From Mytilus edulis (Eukaryota > Mollusca > Bivalvia > Mytilida > Mytilidae): 64,000 nucleotides of DNA. This document shows positions 58,640 through 64,000 of the stretch, piece by piece (position 1 is the stretch's first letter; every line of letters begins with the position of its first letter). The position numbers and the translations under genes are program-made. The stretch covers positions 82,711,592-82,775,591 of the forward strand of contig NC_092345.1 of the NCBI RefSeq assembly GCF_963676685.1, given 5' to 3'. The notes below the pieces were generated by a model. That model was not told the origin of the DNA. It did not search any database and was given only the letters and a program-made list of their open reading frames with translations.

Positions 58640-60870
58640 TTTGATGTAAATCTAAATGATATCTTTCTTCATAGTTTCGGATATTGCAAGTCACAGACTT
58701 TTCAAGCCAGTCCGCATTTTCAAAGATGAAAAAGAGAAAAGATCTTTCCTTAATCTTTCCTTTGCCAACAAAGGTATCGATGGCATCAACTTAGGCATTA
58801 TCCTTCATCATAAATTAGTTCAATCGAAAATACCTCCTTATTTCAAAGACCAGTCTGTACCAATCATTTGTTATACCTATACCAAACCTATTGCAACTAA
58901 AATTTTCAATAATAAACACGTTTTGCAGGATCTCGATATTGACGACTTCAAGTCTAAACCTCCTGATTGCACTTGTGCTAGTTCCCAATTCACATATAAT
59001 CCTGCTGGCCACGTTATTACCGGTGACCTCAACATTGTTAATAACACTTCTCTACGAAATGTGTTATCGAAAGGTCCGAAATATCGTGAGCCTAAATCCA
59101 TCAATTGGAAATACAACTTTAAAATTTTGATGGACTCAGTCGAGGATTATGCCAGGCAATGGGCTAAGCGCGAGAAGGAAGACGTAGACACTCTTTCCGA
59201 ATGGATTAAGGCAATGAGGTCGTTGATACAAATCAGGATTAAGAAACTGAATGGGTCTATCAATGCCCATGCTACGTCAATCTTTAAAGACCCAAATGTT
59301 GCAAAGCACCTATCCTACCTCCATGACAAATATGTTGTTGTTCCCGCAGATAAAGCCCCAAACAACATCGTTTTTGTGTGTAAAACTCATTACATTAACT
59401 GCTTGATAAACGAATTAGGTATTTACAATTCACTTGGAAACTCAACATATACCCTCACGACACTTACCAAAGAGGAAATCCTGGATAATCATAGGTCTGT
59501 TCTGTGTTCCTTTGGAATTTCAACCAAAGATGAAGAACTGGATCTGCCATCACTATATTGGATACCTAAACTACATAAGTGTCCTTACAAACAACGGTAT
59601 ATTGTGAAACTGCCTATTCTAGAGGGGGCGTGAATCAGATGTGGATACTTAAAAATTCCAAAGATCTTTTAGAGTACATACAATCTAACTCTCTTTCATC
59701 GTGTAACAGTATTAAAACATTTGACTTTTCTACTCTTTACACTGACTAGTATTCCACATTCCAAACTAAAAGACAAATTGAAAGAGTTGGTATTGCTTTG
59801 CTTCGTAAAAAAGAATGGCCAACGTAGATACAAGTATCTTGTCTTAGGGAGGGATAAATCCTACTTTGTAAAGGATCACTCTGATTCGAACAAAAAATTC
59901 TCTGAAACTGATATTATCAAGATGCTTGATTTCTTGATTGACAACACATTTGTTACGTTCGGAGGACGTGTTTTTCAACAGACTGTTGGCATTCCAATGG
60001 GAACAAACTGTGCCCCTCTACTTGCCGACTTGTTTCTTTATTATTATTAGGCTGACTTCTTGCAGGAACTTCTTAGGAAGAAAGATAAGAAGTTAGCAAT
60101 ATCCTTTAACTCTACTTTTCGCTACATAGATGATGTTCTTTCACTAAATAATTCAAAATTTGGTGACTATGTGGAATGCATCTATCCATTCGAGCTAGAG
60201 ATAAAGGATACTACAGATACAGTTAAGTCGGCCTCATATCTTGACTTACATCTAGAAATTGACAATGAGGGTCGGTTGAAAACAAAACTTTACGACAAAA
60301 GAGATGATTTCAGCTTTCCAAATTTCTAAGTAGCAACATTCCAGCAGCACCTGCATACGGGGTATATATCTCCCAACTGATACGATATTCCCGTGCTTGC
60401 ATTTCCTATCATGATTTTCTTGATAGAAGGTTGCTGCTCACAAGGAAGCTATTAAACCAAGAGTTCCAAATGGTGAAGTTGAAATCATCCCTTCGTAAAT
60501 TTTACGGACGCCATCACGAGTTGGTTGACCGTTATAGAATAACCGTTTCACAAATGATATCGGATATGTTCCTTACGTCGTAACTACAATCCCCTTCCCT
60601 TTCATGAATGTGACCTACCGAATTAGACTATTTACCGGATTTGATATCACATAAGCAACACGACGGGTGCCACATGTGGAGCAGGATCTGCTTACCCTTC
60701 CGGAGCACCTGAGATCACCCCTAGTTTTTTGGTGGGGTTCGTGTTGTTTATTCTTTAGTTTTCTATGTTGTGTCGTGTGTGCTCTTGTTTGTTTGTCCTT
60801 TTCATTTTTAGCCATGGCGTTGTCAGTTTGTTTTAGATTTATGAGTTTGACTGTCCCTCTTTCATAGTTT
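58640..60870 (+). pseudogene. Penelope-like retroelement copy 2, longer but broken
   Basis: The 5' part (58656..59633) supplies the N-terminal region missing from copy 1, including CTCASSQFTYNPAGHVITGD and HDKYVVVPADKAPNNIVFVC. The RT follows with the same motifs (GIPMGTNCAPLLADLF, FRYIDDVLSLNN). Breaks: an internal deletion of roughly 90-100 nt after PYKQRYI with a frame change; an altered, stop-containing junction near 59750 (TTACACTGACTAG); a TAG at ~60048 where copy 1 has GAG; and a small deletion near 60320. Outside these breaks the two copies are nearly identical in protein and 3' tail. It starts ~260 bp upstream of the first caspase B exon, on the opposite strand. Confidence 0.85.
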
Positions 60871-61010
60871 ATTAAAGAAAACTCAGCCGCAGAAGATTGC
60901 GTAACAGGAGCATATTATACACAATATAGATCACTACATATTTCATTATACATACAGTATACATTTTCAAATTATACGTCTTCAGAAATAAATCTTTGTT
61001 TATTGCAATT

Positions 61011-61450
61011 TTAAATCAGACAAGCATCTTTGAAGTGTAAATAAAATTCCCCCCTTGATGAGCTATTTATATCAAAGAACCATTTTTGAATAAACTGGTC
61101 CTGGAGACGCTGCCTCACATTAGTTTCAATATAATTATAATGAACTTGCTCCGGAATATTATATATTTCACAAAAGCCACAGTCATATGCATTAAACACG
61201 GATTTTACATAGTTAAACCATTTGAAATTATAACCTTCATGCTCATGCATGTACCAAAGTAACTTGAACAGTTTACCCGATTTTTTTTATCGTTTGTTGC
61301 AAGCTTGTGCCAAAAACATACCATGTTTAACTTGATCTGCAGTTCAAGTAGAAATCTTCCAAGTTCTCCATACACCATAACTTTTGGCGTAGAGGATCGC
61401 ACCCCCAAAATGCGCTTACAAAACTGTAGATGTAATTTTTCAGTATTATT
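61011..61450 (-). mobile_element. LINE fragment, C-terminal part
   Basis: Minus-strand frames read VYGELGRFLLELQIKLNMVC and, in a second frame, YNIPEQVHYNYIETNVRQRL and DQFIQKWFFD. This resembles the LINE region after the RT (ELGRFPL motif as at 50 kb). It is short and frameshifted. Confidence 0.6.
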
Positions 61451-62090
61451 TTTATTTTCAAACCCCTATATCTTGCATCATATCTTAGTGGTGGATATCA
61501 GAGTACTCAGTACTTGCTTCTCCCACGCATGTTATAAAACGTATTCAGGTAACGAGTGAAACTATTTTTCTTATTTAAGACTAATTATATAAAAGCCTCA
61601 ACTTGCATCTTTCATATACATTTGAAAAAAAAGAGTTTTGAGGAGGCAGTAACCCTACACGATTATCTAATAAAAAGGCTTCTAGAGATCTTTATCAATA
61701 CGTCTTCTTTCAATAATGTGACACGCTTCGTCAACTCTGGGTAAAATAAATTTCTGTTATTACTTATGTTTATCTGATACGATCTTGTTTTAATGATTCG
61801 AAGTCATTAATCTTTAACAGATACTCCTTCCGTCACAAGTTACTTCTATATTTGTAAATAGTTTATAAGTCAAAAACAAATTAAAAGCAAAACCATATCT
61901 GTCATCATTCGTTTTGTAATCAATATATTAGTCGCGGAAGACTAAGTGACATGAAAATGATAAAATCAAAAATATATTTGTAAAATGGAGAAAGGTCAGC
62001 GATTCTAGAATATTGAGTGCAGAATTTATATTAGTTTGATGTTTGGTTATCAGAAGCATTTTGTAGAAAAGCTGTATTACAACTTACAAC
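61451..62090. other. No gene seen
   Basis: AT-rich sequence with only short chance frames between LINE debris and the GC-richer repeat that follows. Confidence 0.4.
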
Positions 62091-62690
62091 TCCCGTTAGC
62101 GCCATGTGTCGCATAGGGCGCGAATGGTCTTCCATTTCGCGTTTCTGTAACTTTAAAGTTTTTTACAAGGATAGGTTGTTGGCCTAACGCTCAATCCCCA
62201 ACCTGGAGAACCAGAGAATCTTTACTCAAGGTTTCTTTCCTATAGATCCATTGCCGACCAAGGCTGACGAGTCAAATCTACCCGGTATTTTATATCAGAG
62301 TTTTCTTCTCCTATATGAATTGCCTTTCAAGGCTGACGACTTTCATCTAGCCGGCTATTAACCCATAACTGGGGCAAGGTTGATGAGTGCTAGGGCGTAT
62401 CCACACGCCGGTGGGCCTACACACTTCATCTCTAGGGTCCTTGCTACTCCGAGATCCTCTACAGTAAGGCCTAGGACACAAGGTCCTAGTTACCGTGTGC
62501 TGTCGCGGGGAGGCACTGTAGAAGTCTTGTTAGTGTAGAGGCTATGTACTGGCAGGAAAGACTTACGCACTCGGCTTTCTTTTCACCTATGAATATAAGC
62601 TATCCAGCGGCAGTTTAAGAGTCTATGACTCCCAACTGCACTAGGCGCATACACAAACCTGTGGCAACACACCACCAGCACAGAAAAGCT
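62090..62690. repeat. GC-richer repeat-like block
   Basis: It is visibly richer in G+C than its surroundings. There is an internal near-repeat: 'attgccgaccaaggctgacga' with 'tctacccggtattttata', then 'attgcctttcaaggctgacga' with 'tctagccggctattaac'. A local hairpin-like word 'taaggcctaggacacaaggtcctag' also occurs. No protein frame or known RNA is recognised. It may be the untranslated part of a retroelement or a SINE-like unit. Confidence 0.45.
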
Positions 62691-63118
62691 GTATTAAAAA
62701 GATAGAATTAATTTAATTTGTCAACAGATTTTTTTAAATCATTTTAACACTTCTTTCTAGTTTCTATGATGTCAGTGGGGGTATTGATTAAAACAAAATT
62801 ATAATAAAACAGTAAGAATAAAAGCCCTATTGATTACAATGCTGCTTATTTTCAAGAGTACGTAAACATAGGATAACCCTAGAAACAACATGAAATATAT
62901 TTGGTTGTAAAAAAGGGTTTTAAGTATTAATATAAATCACTCAAATAATTGAAAGATTAACTGAGTTTTTTAAGTATAAAAACCAAGACGAATAGACAAA
63001 CGACAATCTACAAAACATTACACAGAAATCTGAAAATGATCATAAAAACTCCGCTAGACAGCCGACGTGAATTAATGTGCCCATTCAGAGTATTCTGATT
63101 GGATGTTATAGGTATTGA
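62691..63118. other. AT-rich spacer
   Basis: No feature seen before the LINE endonuclease frame begins. Confidence 0.4.
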
Positions 63119-64000
63119 TTTTGAATTTCGGCGAATGATGTCTCTACAAGAGATACTGAACCTGTCAAAAACAAAACGACTTCTGTCTGCGACTTTCTGA
63201 CTTCAAACAACGTTGACATTTTTGCACTGACTGAGACATGGCTCGGCAGTTCAGTTGATAAACACATTATTTCAGAAATTACTCCAGACGGATACGATCT
63301 TCATCACGTTGCAAGGACCAGTCGGAAAGGGGGTGGTGTAGCTGTCATTTTCAACAAAAGCTTGGAAGTAAAACTTGTTTCCAGTAAACATTCTTTTTCA
63401 CACTTTGAACTGTTAGAATGCAATGTTTCTTCAAAACATCACCGTTTTCGACTTTGTGTAATTTACCGCCCACCACCATCACGTATAAACAAGCTAAAGA
63501 CGTCAACTTTCTTTGAGGAATGGTCCACATTTCTTGATCAACTTGTGATAATCCCAGAAGAAATTGTAATAACTGGCGACTTAAATTTCCACCTAGATGA
63601 CAAGAACAACAGTGACGCTTGTAAATTCATCGAAACGTTGGAGGATCATGGACTTCAACAACATATAAATAGTCCAACTCACATCCATGGACACACTTTA
63701 GATGTCATCATTACAAGAGAAATCAGTTCGATTCTAAAGAATGCGCCGGTCGTACATCATCCGTATTTATGTGACAAGAAAGGCAATCCCGCTGGTGACC
63801 ATATGGCACTGTTCGCTCAGCTAAGAATCTCAAGACCGTCGAAATATCGCCAAACAGTGACTTACCGCAAATATCGAGACATCAATCTGGACGACATCAA
63901 AAATGACTTTGTTGAATCGATTCCGTCTGTTGTAAATGTAACAGAACCTGTCGGTAACTTGGTTAGTCTTTACAATACGAATATGATATCGATTATTGAC
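63119..64000 (+). mobile_element. Non-LTR retrotransposon, apurinic-type endonuclease domain (partial, runs off right edge)
   Basis: An open frame runs to the window end. The order of motifs is that of LINE APE-type endonucleases: VDIFALTETWLGSS, RKGGGVAVIFN, RLCVIYRPPPS, IVITGDLNFHLDD and ..LDVIITR.., followed by GDHMALFAQL. The TETW, GDLN and GDH motifs include the catalytic residues. The start is not defined, as the frame opens within 5' flanking sequence near 63119. The clade is not assigned, though CR1-like families have this layout. The intact frame suggests a young copy; the RT should lie to the right. Confidence 0.85.

Overview
The window is animal nuclear DNA: AT-rich, intron-containing and packed with non-LTR retrotransposons, Penelope-like elements, MITEs and fold-back elements. 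The dispersed repeats (for example the one carrying ACGAAACGCGCGTCTGGCGTA) and the gene types suggest a bivalve mollusc, probably a mussel. That assignment is inference; no species marker is present.

Four protein-coding genes can be supported. On the minus strand there is (1) the 5' part of a caspase gene (612..5172, running off the left edge), with a 441-codon N/Q/K/S-rich exon; (2) a three-exon gene for a 236-residue CARD-only protein (10792..20980); and (3) a complete seven-exon caspase paralogue (41271..58376, 357 residues from its first ATG). Exons were joined by hand. All GT/AG borders and phases agree, and the two caspases share exon lengths and phases. On the plus strand, between these genes, lies (4) an intronless, full-length, bacterial-type hldE/rfaE gene (35085..36500), predicted to encode the bifunctional heptose-7-phosphate kinase / heptose-1-phosphate adenylyltransferase. 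It is embedded in host repeats, so it looks like a resident horizontally acquired gene rather than contamination.

Layout: 0.6-5.2 kb caspase A (partial); 6-10.8 kb repeats; 10.8-21 kb CARD gene with several MITEs in its long intron; 21.1-22.7 kb truncated LINE; 23-33 kb nested repeats, including a ~450-bp-arm inverted repeat at 27.4-29.5 kb; 33.6-34.8 kb fold-back element; 35.1-36.5 kb hldE; 37.7-39.4 kb second fold-back element; 41.3-58.4 kb caspase B with a Penelope-like copy, two LINE remnants and a 41-bp minisatellite in its introns; 58.6-60.9 kb second Penelope-like copy (decayed); 61-64 kb LINE pieces, the last an open endonuclease domain running off the right edge.

The CARD protein and two caspases point to a cell-death or innate-immunity cluster. 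The CARD exon is phase-compatible with the first known exon of caspase A, so a CARD-caspase isoform is possible. ADP-heptose is a known bacterial signal for animal innate immunity (ALPK1-TIFA), so an animal-encoded HldE beside CARD/caspase genes is intriguing, but a functional link is speculation from position.
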